NCBI RefSeq assembly: GCF_030247195.1
Contig: NC_080671.1
Span: 413,798,044 to 413,862,043, forward strand
Length of the DNA stretch: 64,000 nt
Direction of reading: 5' to 3'
From: Topomyia yanbarensis
Lineage: Eukaryota; Arthropoda; Insecta; Diptera; Culicidae
A program made the position numbers and the translations under genes. Of this stretch, positions 36,141 to 46,939 are shown piece by piece (position 1 is the stretch's first letter; each line of letters starts with the position of its first letter). The notes below the pieces were generated by a model. That model ran no database searches and was not told the origin of the DNA. It saw nothing but the letters and a program-made list of their open reading frames with translations.

Positions 36141-36562
36141 TTTTTTTTTTTCAATTTGTTTATTTGATAAGGCACGTATGCGTTAGCTTAAAGGTGCCAT
36201 TTTTTCATTGTTTTACATTTTGAATTTCTTAAAACTAGGGGGTTACACATTTCAATATTATTTTGTTTTATATAATGAAACTAAAAAAAAACTTTACAGC
36301 TAACTTATACATATAAAAGAGGGTATAATATAATATTCGTAAGATTTGGGGGACGGGTCATTTTGTGTGTTCTTTGTATAGTAATTCACTTTATGATTTT
36401 TAGAAGGGAGATTGTAGGAGAAATTAATTATTAACTAAGCGGAACATTTTACAAGCTTATTAACTAGAAATAACTAGAAAGAGTGGTTCAAGATTAAGGG
36501 GAATTAATTAGGGCTATTTTAAAGTAGTGGTACTGTTGGGCATTTCTTAACGAGATTAAATA

Positions 36563-36957
36563 TTGATCAACTAAAACTAAGCACTTAAGTTTTGGGAATA
36601 TATTCAAGGGGAGAAGGGGATGAAGTCATACATCTGTGTATCAGAGACATGGGAGGGAGAGCGGACAAGGCTGAAGGGGGGGGGGGGGTGAGATATAAAC
36701 TTCCAGTTTCCGGCATCAGGAATTAACGGCCAGGATTACAGATTCGAACGGATTGATCAACTAACACTAGAAGATAGGGGGGCACATAAGTTTTGGGAAG
36801 ATATTCAAGGGGAGAAGGGGTGAAGTCATACATCTGTGTATCAGAGACATGGGAGAGAGGGTGGACAAGGCTGGACAGGGGGGGGGGGGGGGGGGGATAT
36901 AAACTTTCAGTTTCCGGCATCAGGAATCAACGACCAGGATTACAGATTCGAACGGAT
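36563..36957. repeat. Two tandem units in retrotransposon 3' UTR, each with a poly-G run
   Basis: Units of about 190 and 205 bp start with TTGATCAACTAA at 36563 and 36753. Both contain TCATACATCTGTGTATCAGA, a G run (13 bases at 36676, 19 at 36878) and end with GATTCGAACGGA. On the RNA the runs are poly-C. Confidence 0.9.
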
Positions 36958-37313
36958 GTATCAAGTATTGGGACGCCGGGCGGTTTTCCTCGAGCCGGCA
37001 GGGGTTCCTCCAGACGATTTCGTAGTACGGCTCAGATACGGATCGGGAACACACCGCGCTGCGTGTGTGATGTTGTACTGTAGATCTCGTGTTGTTGGTT
37101 CATTCGACAGATGTTTTGTCTCGTCTTGGAGTCGTATCAAACCATCGTTGGGGTACGGTAGGCGGAAGAGGGCACTTCTGGGAATGATAAGAGAAAAGAT
37201 AGGGGCATTTAAATTTGGATATTGATGGTTTTGAGGAACGTGTATATAAGGGACATGTAGAGAATATCGCGGCTTGCTAGTACATCTCGAACCGGGACAT
37301 TGGGTGATCTTCC

Positions 37314-40300
37314 TCAGGCCCGAAGGGAATCGAATAGTTGAGATCTGGCAGAACAGTACTCGGCGCATGCCCAGACAACATGTTCGATTTCGTGATAACC
37401 GTTGCCACAAGCGCAGATACCGCTATCCACGAGCCCAATACGCCGGAGATGTGCGTCCAGCGTGTAGTGATTGGACATGAGCCGAGACATCACGCGAATG
37501 AAATCCCGACCCACATCCATCCCTCTGAACCAAGGTTTCGTCGATACCTTAGGGATTATCGAATGTAGCCACCTTCCCAGTTCACCATTGCTCCATGAAG
37601 TTTGCCAACTTTCGAGGGTTCTCTGATGAGTGATACTGAAAAATTCGCTGAAGCTAATTGGTCTTTCATATATGTCACCTTGTAAAGCGCCCGCCTTAGC
37701 TAAAGAGTCCGCTTCTTCATTACCTGGAATGGAGCAATGCGAGGGAACCCAAACTAAGGTAATCTTGTACGATCTTACAGACAAAGCACGCAGGCGCTCC
37801 CAGATTTTCCCCAGAAAATATGGAATGTGCTTTCTAGGTTTCATTGAACGGAGAGCCTCGATTGAGCTGAGGCTATCCGAGACAATAAAGTAATGATCGG
37901 TAGGCAAAGTATCAATGATCCCAAGGGTATACTGAATAGCAGCAAGTTCTGCGACGTAAACTGAAGCAGGATCATTGAGTTTGAATGAGGCGGTGAGGTT
38001 TTGATTGAATATACCGAAGCCAGTGGAGCCGTCGAGGCTTGACCCGTCGGTGTAAAACATCTTGTTGCAGTCGACTTCTCGAAATTTACTATGAAAGATG
38101 CTTGGGATCACTTGCGGACGTATGTGATCCGGGATTCCACGAATCTCGTCTTTCAAGGATGTGTCGAAGAATACAGTTGAATCAGAAGCATGAAAGAGAT
38201 TGACACGGTTGGGATAGTATGAAGAAGGATTGATATTTTGTGCCATGTAATCGAAGTACAAGGACATAAATCGGGTTTGAGAATTGAGCTCGACAAGCCT
38301 TTCGAAATTTGCAATTACTAACGGGTTCAAGATATCGCATCGGATGAGCAATCGATATGAGAGTTCCCAAAATCGATTTTTCAGCGGAAGGACGCCCGCC
38401 AGCACTTCGAGACTCATCGTATGGGTCGAGTGCATGCAACCCAAAGCAATACGCAAACAACAATATTGGATTCGCTCTAGTTTGATGAAATGTATGTTCG
38501 CAGCGGAGCGGAAACAGAAACTCCCGTACTCCATCACCGACAATATTGTTGTTTGGTACAGCCTGATCAGGTCTCCTGGGTGGGCACCCCACCATGTTCC
38601 GGTTATTGTACGGAGAAAGTTGATCCTTTGCTGGCACTTCTGTTTCAGATACCTAATGTGACATCCCCAGGTTCCTTTAGAGTCGAACCAGACCCCGAGA
38701 TATTTGAAAGTTGAAACCTGAGCAATAGTTTGACCCATTAATTGAAGCTGTAGTTGCGCTGGTTCACGCTTCCTTGAAAATACGACTAGCTCAGTTTTCT
38801 CCGTGGAGAACTCGATACCTAGCTGGAGGGCCCAAGCAGACAAATTGTCCAAGGTATCTTGCAATGGTCCTTGCAGATCGACGGCTTTGGGACCTGTAAT
38901 AGAGACCACACCGTCATCTGCAAGCTGCCTTAGCGTGCAGGAATTGACAAGACATTTGTCAATGTCATTCACGTAAAAGTTATAGAGAAGGGGGCTTAGA
39001 CATGAGCCCTGGGGAAGACCCATGTAGCTAATTCGTGATGTCGATAAATCACCATGCGAAAAATGCATATGTTTTTCAGACAGCAAGTTTAGCAAAAAGT
39101 TGTTTAGAGTCGGTGAAAGACCATGCTGGTGCAGCTTCTCAGAAAGAATTTTGATAGAAACTGAATCAAAAGCCCCCTTTATATCTAGGAAAACTGATGC
39201 CATCTGCTCTTTGCTAGCATAAGCCATTTGAATTTCTGTTGAGAGCAACGCAAGACAATCGTTCGTCCCTTTGCCTTTGCGGAAACCAAATTGTGTATCT
39301 GACAGTAAGCCATTTGCTTCAACCCAATTATCGAGGCGAAACAAGATCATTTTCTCGAACAACTTTCGGATACAGGACAGCATCGCAATCGGTTGATACG
39401 AGTTGTGGTCGGAGGCTGGTTTTCCTGGTTTTTGGATGGCGATGACCTTCACTTGCCTCCAGTCATGAGGGACAATATTACCCTCAAGAAACTTATTAAA
39501 TAAATTCAACAAGCGTCTCTTGGCAGAGTCTGGCAGATTCTTTAACAAGTTAAATTTGATTCTGTCTGGCCCTGGGGCTTTATTGTTACATGATAAGAGA
39601 GCAAGTGAGAACTCCACCATCGAAAACGGTGTTTCGTTCGCGTTATTGTGAGGGGACGCGGCGCGGTAGATCTTCTGTGCCGGGGCGGAATCCGGACAAA
39701 CCTTCTTGGCAAAATCGAATATCCAACGGTTTGAATATTCCACGCTCTCATTAGTACTGTTTCGGTTTCGTAAGCGTCGGGCCGTACTCCAAAGAGTGCT
39801 CATCGATGTTTCTCTCGTTAGTCCGTCGACGAACCGGCGCCAGTAGCTACGTTTTTTGGCTTTTATCAAACTCTTCATGCGCGTTTCCGCCATCGCGTAC
39901 TGTCGGTAGCTAGCTGGCAGCCCGTCGTCCCGGAAGGTCTTATACGCAGCGGCCTTCTCCGCGTACACGTCTGAGCACTCTTTGTCCCACCATGGATTGG
40001 GAGGACGCCCGCGTGAATTCGCGTCTGGTACGCGTTTAGTCTGAGCTTGAATCGCGGTATCGAGAATCAAGCCAGCCAGGAACCCGTACTCTTCCTCCGG
40101 AGGAAGCTCTTGTGTCGATTCTACTTTTTCGGATATCGCGGACGCGTAGCTCTTCCAATCAATATTTCGTGTGAGGTCATACGAAACATTGATTGTATTC
40201 GGTGGCCCTGAACCGTTAGCAATATTAATTACGATTGGCAGATGGTCGCTGCCGTGGGGATCAGAGACTACCTTCCACATGCAATCTAACCGCAGCGATG

Positions 40301-40895
40301 TCGAGCAGAGGGACAGGTCTAAGGCGCTCGGACGCGCTGGAGGGGCAGGAATCCGTGTCATTTCACCCGTATTCAAAATAGTCATATTGAAGTTGTCGCA
40401 AAGCTCATGGAGTAGGGTAGATCGATTATCGTCATGAAGGCAACCCCATGCCGTGCCGTGGGAGTTGAAGTCACCTAAAACTAGCCTCGGTGCGGGGAGG
40501 AGTTCCGCAATATCGCAAAGCCGTCGGTGGCTAACTGAGGCTCTAGGGGGGATGTAGGTGGAAGCAATGCAAAGGTCTTTGCCTTTTATTCTGGTTTGGC
40601 AAGCGACAACTTCAATGCCTGGTGTCGAGGGGAGGTCGATCCGATTGAAAGAATAGCACTTTTTGATCCCCAAAAGTACTCCTCCGTAAGAGTCTTCTCG
40701 ATCCAAGCGAATAATATTAAAATCGTGGAAGTGTAGGGTTATTTCTGAAGTGAGCCATGTCTCGCATAGGGCAAGTGCATCGCATTTCAAATTATTTAGT
40801 AAGATTTTAAACGAATCGATTTTCGGGATAATGCTTCTGCAATTCCACTGTAGAACAGTGATTAAATCCTTGACCTCGTTCGATGAATTAGCCAT
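37314..40895 (-). CDS. Non-LTR ORF2: endonuclease, reverse transcriptase, RNase H
   Basis: Encodes target-primed retrotransposition enzymes. The ATG at 40895 overlaps the ORF1 stop (ATGGCTAA); a TTG 12 bases upstream is less likely. It is open for 1,193 codons. N-terminal endonuclease: LQWNCRSI, CETWLTSE, LGDFNSHG and DPHGSDHLPIV. RT in the middle: DIKGAFDS, GLPQGSCLSPLLYNFYVNDI and the catalytic LADD in place of the usual FADD. RNase H near the C-terminus: FYTDGSS, AELAAIQYTL, VSDSLSS and HCSIPGNEEAD. It ends in a Cys/His segment, CACGNGYHEIEHVVWAC. The TGA at 37316-37314 follows SLRA and is probably a mutated CGA, because 34 further sense codons in frame (including VPVRDVLASRDILYM) run to TAA at 37211-37209. 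So it is nearly, not fully, intact. Confidence 0.92.
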   Translation of the reverse strand: MANSSNEVKDLITVLQWNCRSIIPKIDSFKILLNNLKCDALALCETWLTSEITLHFHDFNIIRLDREDSYGGVLLGIKKCYSFNRIDLPSTPGIEVVACQTRIKGKDLCIASTYIPPRASVSHRRLCDIAELLPAPRLVLGDFNSHGTAWGCLHDDNRSTLLHELCDNFNMTILNTGEMTRIPAPPARPSALDLSLCSTSLRLDCMWKVVSDPHGSDHLPIVINIANGSGPPNTINVSYDLTRNIDWKSYASAISEKVESTQELPPEEEYGFLAGLILDTAIQAQTKRVPDANSRGRPPNPWWDKECSDVYAEKAAAYKTFRDDGLPASYRQYAMAETRMKSLIKAKKRSYWRRFVDGLTRETSMSTLWSTARRLRNRNSTNESVEYSNRWIFDFAKKVCPDSAPAQKIYRAASPHNNANETPFSMVEFSLALLSCNNKAPGPDRIKFNLLKNLPDSAKRRLLNLFNKFLEGNIVPHDWRQVKVIAIQKPGKPASDHNSYQPIAMLSCIRKLFEKMILFRLDNWVEANGLLSDTQFGFRKGKGTNDCLALLSTEIQMAYASKEQMASVFLDIKGAFDSVSIKILSEKLHQHGLSPTLNNFLLNLLSEKHMHFSHGDLSTSRISYMGLPQGSCLSPLLYNFYVNDIDKCLVNSCTLRQLADDGVVSITGPKAVDLQGPLQDTLDNLSAWALQLGIEFSTEKTELVVFSRKREPAQLQLQLMGQTIAQVSTFKYLGVWFDSKGTWGCHIRYLKQKCQQRINFLRTITGTWWGAHPGDLIRLYQTTILSVMEYGSFCFRSAANIHFIKLERIQYCCLRIALGCMHSTHTMSLEVLAGVLPLKNRFWELSYRLLIRCDILNPLVIANFERLVELNSQTRFMSLYFDYMAQNINPSSYYPNRVNLFHASDSTVFFDTSLKDEIRGIPDHIRPQVIPSIFHSKFREVDCNKMFYTDGSSLDGSTGFGIFNQNLTASFKLNDPASVYVAELAAIQYTLGIIDTLPTDHYFIVSDSLSSIEALRSMKPRKHIPYFLGKIWERLRALSVRSYKITLVWVPSHCSIPGNEEADSLAKAGALQGDIYERPISFSEFFSITHQRTLESWQTSWSNGELGRWLHSIIPKVSTKPWFRGMDVGRDFIRVMSRLMSNHYTLDAHLRRIGLVDSGICACGNGYHEIEHVVWACAEYCSARSQLFDSLRA

Positions 40896-42210
40896 CGAAG
40901 GATACAATCGCTGAAAGAAGGGGCCATTTCGCAGTGAACTGCATCAAAAATGTTTTTACTGCGGGGAGAAAGCTTATCAAGATACTTTTAAGGGGGTCAG
41001 AAATGTTTAACGCTGTAAGAATACGGTCCACAATGTCAGAGAAATTTATTAAGCCAGCACTGTTTTCTTTCTCTGGCTGAGATATGGGAACACTTGGGGT
41101 TTTTGATGTTCCTGGAAGTGCTGGGAACTCCTTTTCTGAGCTCAGGTTACTGAGACCGGGAGCGACTTGCTTCGGTTTTGCACCAGTACTTCCTTGAGTA
41201 GTTATTTTAGGGGGACCATGAAGAGACACCTTCTGGCCTTTACGACGAAGCTTGGAAGAAGAAATGTTCTTCCTTTTTCTACTACTTCTAGGCACAGCAG
41301 AAGATGTTCCCTCCTGGGGTTCATCACAGTCGCCTTCGTCAGTAGACAAGTTGGTAAAGATGTTCGTAGAGACAGGTGGCGTAGCTATCTTAAGCATTTC
41401 TGCAAAAGATCGCTTAGAGCGTCCCTGAAGGGAACGCTTAAGATTTTCCTCGCGCTGTTTGTACGCGGGACATGAAGGGAGATCATGTGGGTTTCCCCCA
41501 CAGTAGAGACACTTTTCGACATCTCTACCACAGGAATCATCCGCATGATTCCCACCGCATTTCCCACAGCGGGCTTTATTGCTACAATGGGAGGCTGTGT
41601 GTCCCAATTGTTTGCAATTAGTACAGTTCATGACCCGCGGCACAAAGAGGCGAACAGGTAGACGAACCTTATCAAAGAGGAGGTAATTGGGCAGGGCAGA
41701 GCCGGCGAAGGTCACCCGATAAGAGTCTGAGTTGACGTATATTTTCTTGCCGTCAGCTGCGACTGATGCTGAATGCAAACGTTTGCATTCCAGTATCTTC
41801 ACTGGCTTAAGCATGGGGTCTTTGAAACAGCCAGTCCCATATTTTAGCAGGTCCTCGCAATTCAGACTCGAATCGGAAACGACCCCACTGACTTCAACCC
41901 TGCTAGCTGGAATATAAACCCGGTACTCCTTCGTAAAGGGCTCGTAGCCAGCAATATCGTTTGCCTGAGCAGAACTGTTAACCACCACCCGAAGCTTATC
42001 AGGGCGAATTTTCGATATTTCTGTCACGGCCGAATACCGATCCGTCAGAACTCGAGAAATCTGCAACAGATTCAAACACTTTTTTTCTTTGGTCCGAAAG
42101 AAGATCACAAATGGCCCGGTGGCCGAGCTCGGATATACCTTGAGCCGGGGAGCCGATTTTATTTCGACGTCCATCTCACCTTGAGATGAACCGCCGTCAG
42201 GGGAAGTCAT
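40888..42210 (-). CDS. Non-LTR ORF1: gag-like protein with three zinc knuckles
   Basis: RNA-binding protein that packages the retrotransposon RNA. 440 codons, uninterrupted. Residues about 25-190 form a conserved N-terminal region (LKVYPSS, KYGTGCFKDP, LPNYLLFDKVRLP) that is shared with the copy at 2.5-4 kb. Three CCHC knuckles follow at about 196-209 (CTNCKQLGHTASHC), 215-227 (CGKCGGNHADDSC) and 234-247 (CLYCGGNPHDLPSC). Then comes a basic Ser/Lys-rich linker and a hydrophobic tail. The start is the first ATG after the 5' UTR. The stop overlaps the ORF2 start by 8 nt, so ORF2 is probably made by reinitiation, an inference. Confidence 0.92.
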   Translation of the reverse strand: MTSPDGGSSQGEMDVEIKSAPRLKVYPSSATGPFVIFFRTKEKKCLNLLQISRVLTDRYSAVTEISKIRPDKLRVVVNSSAQANDIAGYEPFTKEYRVYIPASRVEVSGVVSDSSLNCEDLLKYGTGCFKDPMLKPVKILECKRLHSASVAADGKKIYVNSDSYRVTFAGSALPNYLLFDKVRLPVRLFVPRVMNCTNCKQLGHTASHCSNKARCGKCGGNHADDSCGRDVEKCLYCGGNPHDLPSCPAYKQREENLKRSLQGRSKRSFAEMLKIATPPVSTNIFTNLSTDEGDCDEPQEGTSSAVPRSSRKRKNISSSKLRRKGQKVSLHGPPKITTQGSTGAKPKQVAPGLSNLSSEKEFPALPGTSKTPSVPISQPEKENSAGLINFSDIVDRILTALNISDPLKSILISFLPAVKTFLMQFTAKWPLLSAIVSFDG

Positions 42211-42516
42211 TTTTGCACGGGCCTATTGCCCAGTGCACGTTATTAAGACAACCAAGAAGGGGAAACGAAAACTAATACTTAGCTTGTGTATGTAACGGTA
42301 TCCAGACGGCTTACTAAAAGAACACTGCTTCACTTCACTGACCGGCTAACGGTACTCAGAAACAGAAACACAAAAGAAGGGAAAAATAATGAAACCTCAA
42401 CTAGGCGTAAAGTGTGCCAATAACCTTGAACGCGGATTAACACTATTTGTCGCTATAGAGTGTACGGACCGATGACAAAAGACTTCTATCTCGACTGAGT
42501 GCTCGATAACGAATGT

Positions 42517-42525
42517 GCTTTTGTA
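42517..42525. repeat. Target-site duplication, 5' side of the full-length non-LTR element
   Basis: GCTTTTGTA followed by TTT, identical to 36132-36140. Confidence 0.8.
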
Positions 42526-42895
42526 TTTAGCAGGTATGGACTTTTTGAGCTTTCGCCAAACAAACCAGCACACGAACCATCTCAAACCCGTGTTAGACTT
42601 AGAAATTCGTTCATTTGATCTCCAATCGGCATTTCATTGTTGTACTGCTCTACTGTTGCCCGTCGATTATTTCTATATACCCTCTGAAAGTACCTAATAA
42701 TACTTCACACCGAATGATTATTCCGGATGGAACTAGGCTGCTGAATTATCGGAGAATTTATTTCGCTGCTTTATTTGCTGAACGTTAATTGGAAGATTCT
42801 GTCAGAATTTGGCTGATATGGCTGTGCAGTAGAATGACAGGAAAAAATGACCCCTATCGGCCCATGCCTGATTCCTAGTGGATGTACTACTATGT
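42526..42895. other. Non-coding flank of the retrotransposon
   Basis: Nothing recognised. Confidence 0.4.
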
Positions 42896-43434
42896 ACTTT
42901 TCTCCATGTAAATTGTCAAAAAATCCCATACGAACTTCAGGCACGTTGGTCCGGAAGCTAGACTTGTCCGATTTTCTTCAAATTTGGAGCAAGTACTCCT
43001 GGTGGGACTAGGAATCGTATTATGTACTACAATTCTTCTGAACATACTATTCAGCTAAATCAAACGATTATCTCACAAAAATGTATAGTTAGTGGGAATC
43101 GAGTACCGATACACAACCATGCACTGCTAGGCCCCATGCAAAACTGACTCAGACATCACTTCGCTAAAAGTTTAATAACTTCTTTCAACAAAGTCGGATT
43201 CACTAGCAGTCTTCGATAAAGTTGTAGGCAATTAAATGGTCTTTCTTATTTTTACTTACAGTGATAATACTATGCATACAGTGCCGCCAAGCAGCGAAAA
43301 TGCGAATTAGTGGGTTTTCTCCATGCAAATTGTCGAAAAATCCCATACAAACTTCAGGCACGTTGGTTCGGTAGCTAGACTTGTCCGATTTTCTTCAAAT
43401 TTGGAGCAAGTACTCCTGGTGGGACTAGGAATCG
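42896..43434. repeat. Direct repeat of 120 bp, 418 bp apart
   Basis: Copies at about 42896-43014 and 43315-43434 share ATCCCATAC, AACTTCAGGCACGTTGG, GACTTGTCCGATTTTCTTC and TACTCCTGGTGGGACTAGG. The intervening 300 bp is non-coding. Confidence 0.85.
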
Positions 43435-43559
43435 ACTTAGGAGTGGGCCGATTGAATTTTCAAAAATTTATTATTTTTCTGGGCACTCTACTGTGCAGTT
43501 TCGTGAAATTTTATTACAATAGATCAGCTCAAATTTGCCTTTAAGAAACGGTCTTTTTT

Positions 43560-44000
43560 CCTCCGTGGACTACATCACGTTGGTATACACCAACTACTGG
43601 TTACAGTTGTTGCGCTACTGTCTTAGCCGAGCGTTTGTGCAATATCGTCGTTGGAGCAGGGCATGTTTCCGGTGATTTGGAAACACTCTAACATGTTTCC
43701 AGTTTTTAAAAGTGGTAATTGTCGAAACGCAAGAAACTACCATGGCATCACTAGTTCACCCGCCGCATCCAAAACTATTTGAAATAGTTGTTAGCACTGT
43801 CGCACTTTTCCGCACAAGAAACTACATTTCCACCAATCAACATGGATTTATATCCGGACGATCTGTAAACACAAATCTTCTCGATTTTACGTCAACCTAC
43901 ATTTCGCGGATGGCAGAAAAGGGACAAATTGATGCATGGATTCGAAGGCTGCTTATGACCGGTTTGATCACCGAAAAATTCCACAGCTTGGTGTATTACT
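43560..44000 (+). pseudogene. Jockey-type reverse transcriptase fragment
   Basis: Pieces in two frames: FPVIWKHSNMFPVFKSGN, then ARNY and, in the longest frame (43712-44002), KLFEIVVS, NYISTNQHGFISGRSVNTNL and FTSTYISRM. These are the fingers region of a jockey-clade RT. Frame changes between the pieces and the loss of everything downstream of the QHGF motif show a dead fragment. Confidence 0.8.
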
Positions 44001-44494
44001 AAGCTGACCAACCGTATGGAATTTGGGAGGACAGTACGGATTTTTGGTCGTGCGTCCGGGAAAATTACTTGTACGGATTTGTCCGAAATTTGTACGGAAT
44101 TTTCAACCTCAGTGAAATACTCCCGAAACAACAAAAAATATCCCACAAATGGAATCTGACTAAACAACGTGGCAAACTACTTTCGCAGATTCCAAAATTG
44201 CATTTTTGTTAGCAGAAGGAAACCAGTGAACGGAAGTGCCAAAAGTCGATTTTTGTAAATTTTCATGAGCTTTGGGAAAAAAAAAATTTTCCATTATAAA
44301 TGAAAAATTTTAAACATCCAGCTATCAGTCTCGACCAGTTGTTTAAACCGTTCGTCCAAGTTGGGTGGCATTTTTAAATTCAGTATCTAGCAGCCGCCAA
44401 ATCGTTCTATCTAAGTCGAAACTCAGTTTACCCGATTAATTTCCGTTATGAAAAATATAGTGCTCGATGTACACATTGGGTTCAACTCAATTTT

Positions 44495-44661
44495 CCTCAG
44501 GATTCCATGAAAAACCGGCCAACCGCAAAATATGACCATCGTCGATTCGAACGAAACTTTGCAGGTGTGTTCGCTGTATGAATCTCCATGATATCATGGA
44601 GATTCATACAGCGAACACACCTGCAAAGTTTCGTTCGAATGGACGATGGAATATTTTGATA
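44495..44661. repeat. Family F upstream block, copy B, ending in a perfect palindrome
   Basis: Matches 9930-10110 up to TGAATCTCCATGAT, then turns back on itself. 44545-44592 and 44593-44640 are perfect 48 bp inverted copies with no spacer. The inversion continues for 9 bp beyond a single mismatch (44536-44649). Confidence 0.92.
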
Positions 44662-45384
44662 CAAGAGTAATTTTTCAAAAGGGCGTAAAAGTTTCTACGC
44701 CTATGAATTTCAATTTTTTTTTGTTCGATTACTGTATTTTATACAGCAAAACTATCTGAGAACAAGTTACAGGGAATGAATACTTCTGTCCGAAAAAAAA
44801 TATACGCTGAAAAAAATGTTGTGTCATTTTTAAAAAAAAAACAAAAAATTATGATAAAAATTTAAATTGCGAAAAAACCCATTTTTTAAATTTTTTATAT
44901 TTTGTTACCAAAAACCTAAAGAGAAAAGAAACATTTTGATTGTGGTTGCATGATAAAGAAAAAGCGGTAAAAAAGTTTTCCTAACAATAACTTCGTACAT
45001 GTTTTTAAATTTCATACTAATTGACATACAAAATTGTAATTTTATTACAGAATATAATTCTAAGCACCATTTAAAATCAAAATGCATTTAACAAAAATCT
45101 TCCAAAATGCGATAGTTTTCGAGATATTTGAAATTTCGCTACTTCAAAAACAATTAATTCGTGTAATTATGCTCTTTTTAAAAGTTATTCGCGTTACCCC
45201 ATCAAAAAATGTCAAAAATTTAATGTTTATCGTTTTAAAGACGTAAAAGCAACCTTTTTAGTGTATTCATTCCCTGTAACTCGTTCTCAGATAGTTTTGC
45301 TGTATAAAATACAGTAATCGAACAAAAAAAATTTGAAATTCGTACACGTAGAAACGTTTACACCATTTTGAAAAGTTGCTCTTG
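44662..45384. mobile_element. Family F TIR element, copy B (0.72 kb)
   Basis: TIRs of more than 110 bp: CAAGAGTAATTTTTCAAAAG at the left against CAAGAGCAACTTTTCAAAAT read from the right end. Both arms include ATTTTATACAGCAAAACTAT and AGTTACAGGGAATGAATAC. Aligns with 10347-11306; arms here are better preserved. Confidence 0.8.
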
Positions 45385-45535
45385 AGTCAAAATAATCTTA
45401 TTACCTGTGGAAAATATTTAGTCTTGCATGACGGTGAAACGTGTTAAGTTTCATTGGAATCTAAGATGGTCGGTCACGATTTTAAAGATTTTTGGACGGA
45501 TCTTCGTGGAATTCCTCTCCTATGAAAGTATCTTA
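45385..45535. repeat. Family F downstream block, copy B
   Basis: AATAATCTTATTACCTGTGG, GGTCGGTCACGATTTT and GACGGATCTTCGTGGAATTC match 11310-11435 after copy A. Confidence 0.75.
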
Positions 45536-46063
45536 AAATGATCCGGATTAAATATTTACTATTTTTAATAATTTTCGGAACCAAATTATTACCGCTGCAG
45601 TTCGACTGTATTCTGTAGTTCTGAGACATAATACAATTAAAATCTTTAGTGGATTCTCAAACTCTTTAAAATTTTCTATTTACGTAGATTAATAGGTTTT
45701 TCGTTTAATTTCATTCGAAAGGTTAAACCGAAAATTTCAACGTACTTGAAGATCAATAGATACAGAAAGGAGTCTGTAAAGTACAATAGACTATTTAATT
45801 TTACGTTATATTTTCAACCAGATTAACTGATCGGGTAGTTTGATACACACAAGAAACATGATAAGCATAAATGCAAAATGCGTGGACACGATTTTTAATA
45901 TTCAGTAATCAATTTCTTTTTGTGCGAAGTAGTAGCTTTTTTGAATATAATGTTGTGCTTTCAGAAATTGTATTACATATCAGGCTCGTTTGTATCAACG
46001 GGAGACATAGGTTTGATAATCTTCTGATCAGGAAACCGTCGATTTTTACTGCTGTAAGCTGTA
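45536..46063. other. Non-coding, nothing recognised
   Basis: No coding region or clear repeat. Confidence 0.4.
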
Positions 46064-46912
46064 CAACACGTTCCATAGCGACATAACCGCGAACTCTCGT
46101 GGTTTGGGAGAACTCACTCTCTGCTAGGATCTGAACCGTACATTGCAAATTAAGTATCAAATTCACGGTCCGCGCGCGATCATTCCAGAATACACGCAAA
46201 TATGCGAATAGCCATACGATTATAAAATCGAATTTATACACGCGAAGTTATACACACGCTAGCGCACGCGACAAACACGTTAACGTACAAACGCTTGAGC
46301 CCTTCGCGATCATCCACGCATACCTACGCTGAAGATCTTGCAAACAGAATAACAGACAGGTAACTAAGTGAACGTTTTAGCACGTATAAATTTACAAACG
46401 CGGTCTCAAGAATGACCCTACAAGCGCTCGTGTTCGCGCGATCATGAACTGGTTACGTCCGGAAGTTCTTTCTTTCGGCCCTAGCAGCTTAGGACCATGC
46501 CTTCAGTTGGACCAATCAGAAAAAAATGACGCTCATATCCATTAGACAACACGTTCCATGGCGACATACCGGGAACTCTAAGGATAGAGTTGATAGTGAT
46601 AGAGAACTCACTCTTTTCTAGCATCTGAGCCATACACTGAAAATTAAGTATTAGATTCACGGTCCGGCGCGATCATCTAAGAACACACGTGAATATGCGA
46701 ATGGATACCCGGTTTTAAAATCGAATTTATACATACGAAGTGACACGCTAGCACACGCTACATACAAATGCCCACGCGACAAACAAACGCCCACGCGATC
46801 GAACACGATAACATACGAACTCCCGAGTCCTTCGCGATGGTACACAAAAATAAACATACAATCGCGATCATCCACGCACAACTACGCCCAATATTTCGCA
46901 AACACAATAACG
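46064..46912. repeat. Direct repeat of about 290-370 bp with cacgc-rich ends
   Basis: Unit 1 (46064-46353) and unit 2 (46546-46912) share CACGTTCCAT, GAGAACTCACTC, ATTCACGGTCCG, AAAATCGAATTTATACA, ACACGCTAGC and CGCGATCATCCACGCA. Unit 2 has extra CACGCGA-type copies inside. Confidence 0.85.
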
Positions 46913-46939
46913 CCCCAATGGTTTAGTGAACTCTATAGC

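Larger units (their letters stand above)
36141..42516 (-). mobile_element. Full-length RNase H-bearing non-LTR retrotransposon
   Basis: A 6.4 kb element on the minus strand: 5' UTR (42516-42211), ORF1, ORF2 overlapping by 8 nt, 3' UTR with a tandem repeat, AATAAA-type signal (CAAATAAACAAATTG) and an 11 bp poly-A tail at 36151-36141. GCTTTTGTA(TTT) flanks both ends, so the 5' end is intact and not truncated. Domain order endonuclease, RT, RNase H puts it in the I group broadly; the exact clade (I, Loner, Outcast and so on) needs a tree. Confidence 0.88.
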
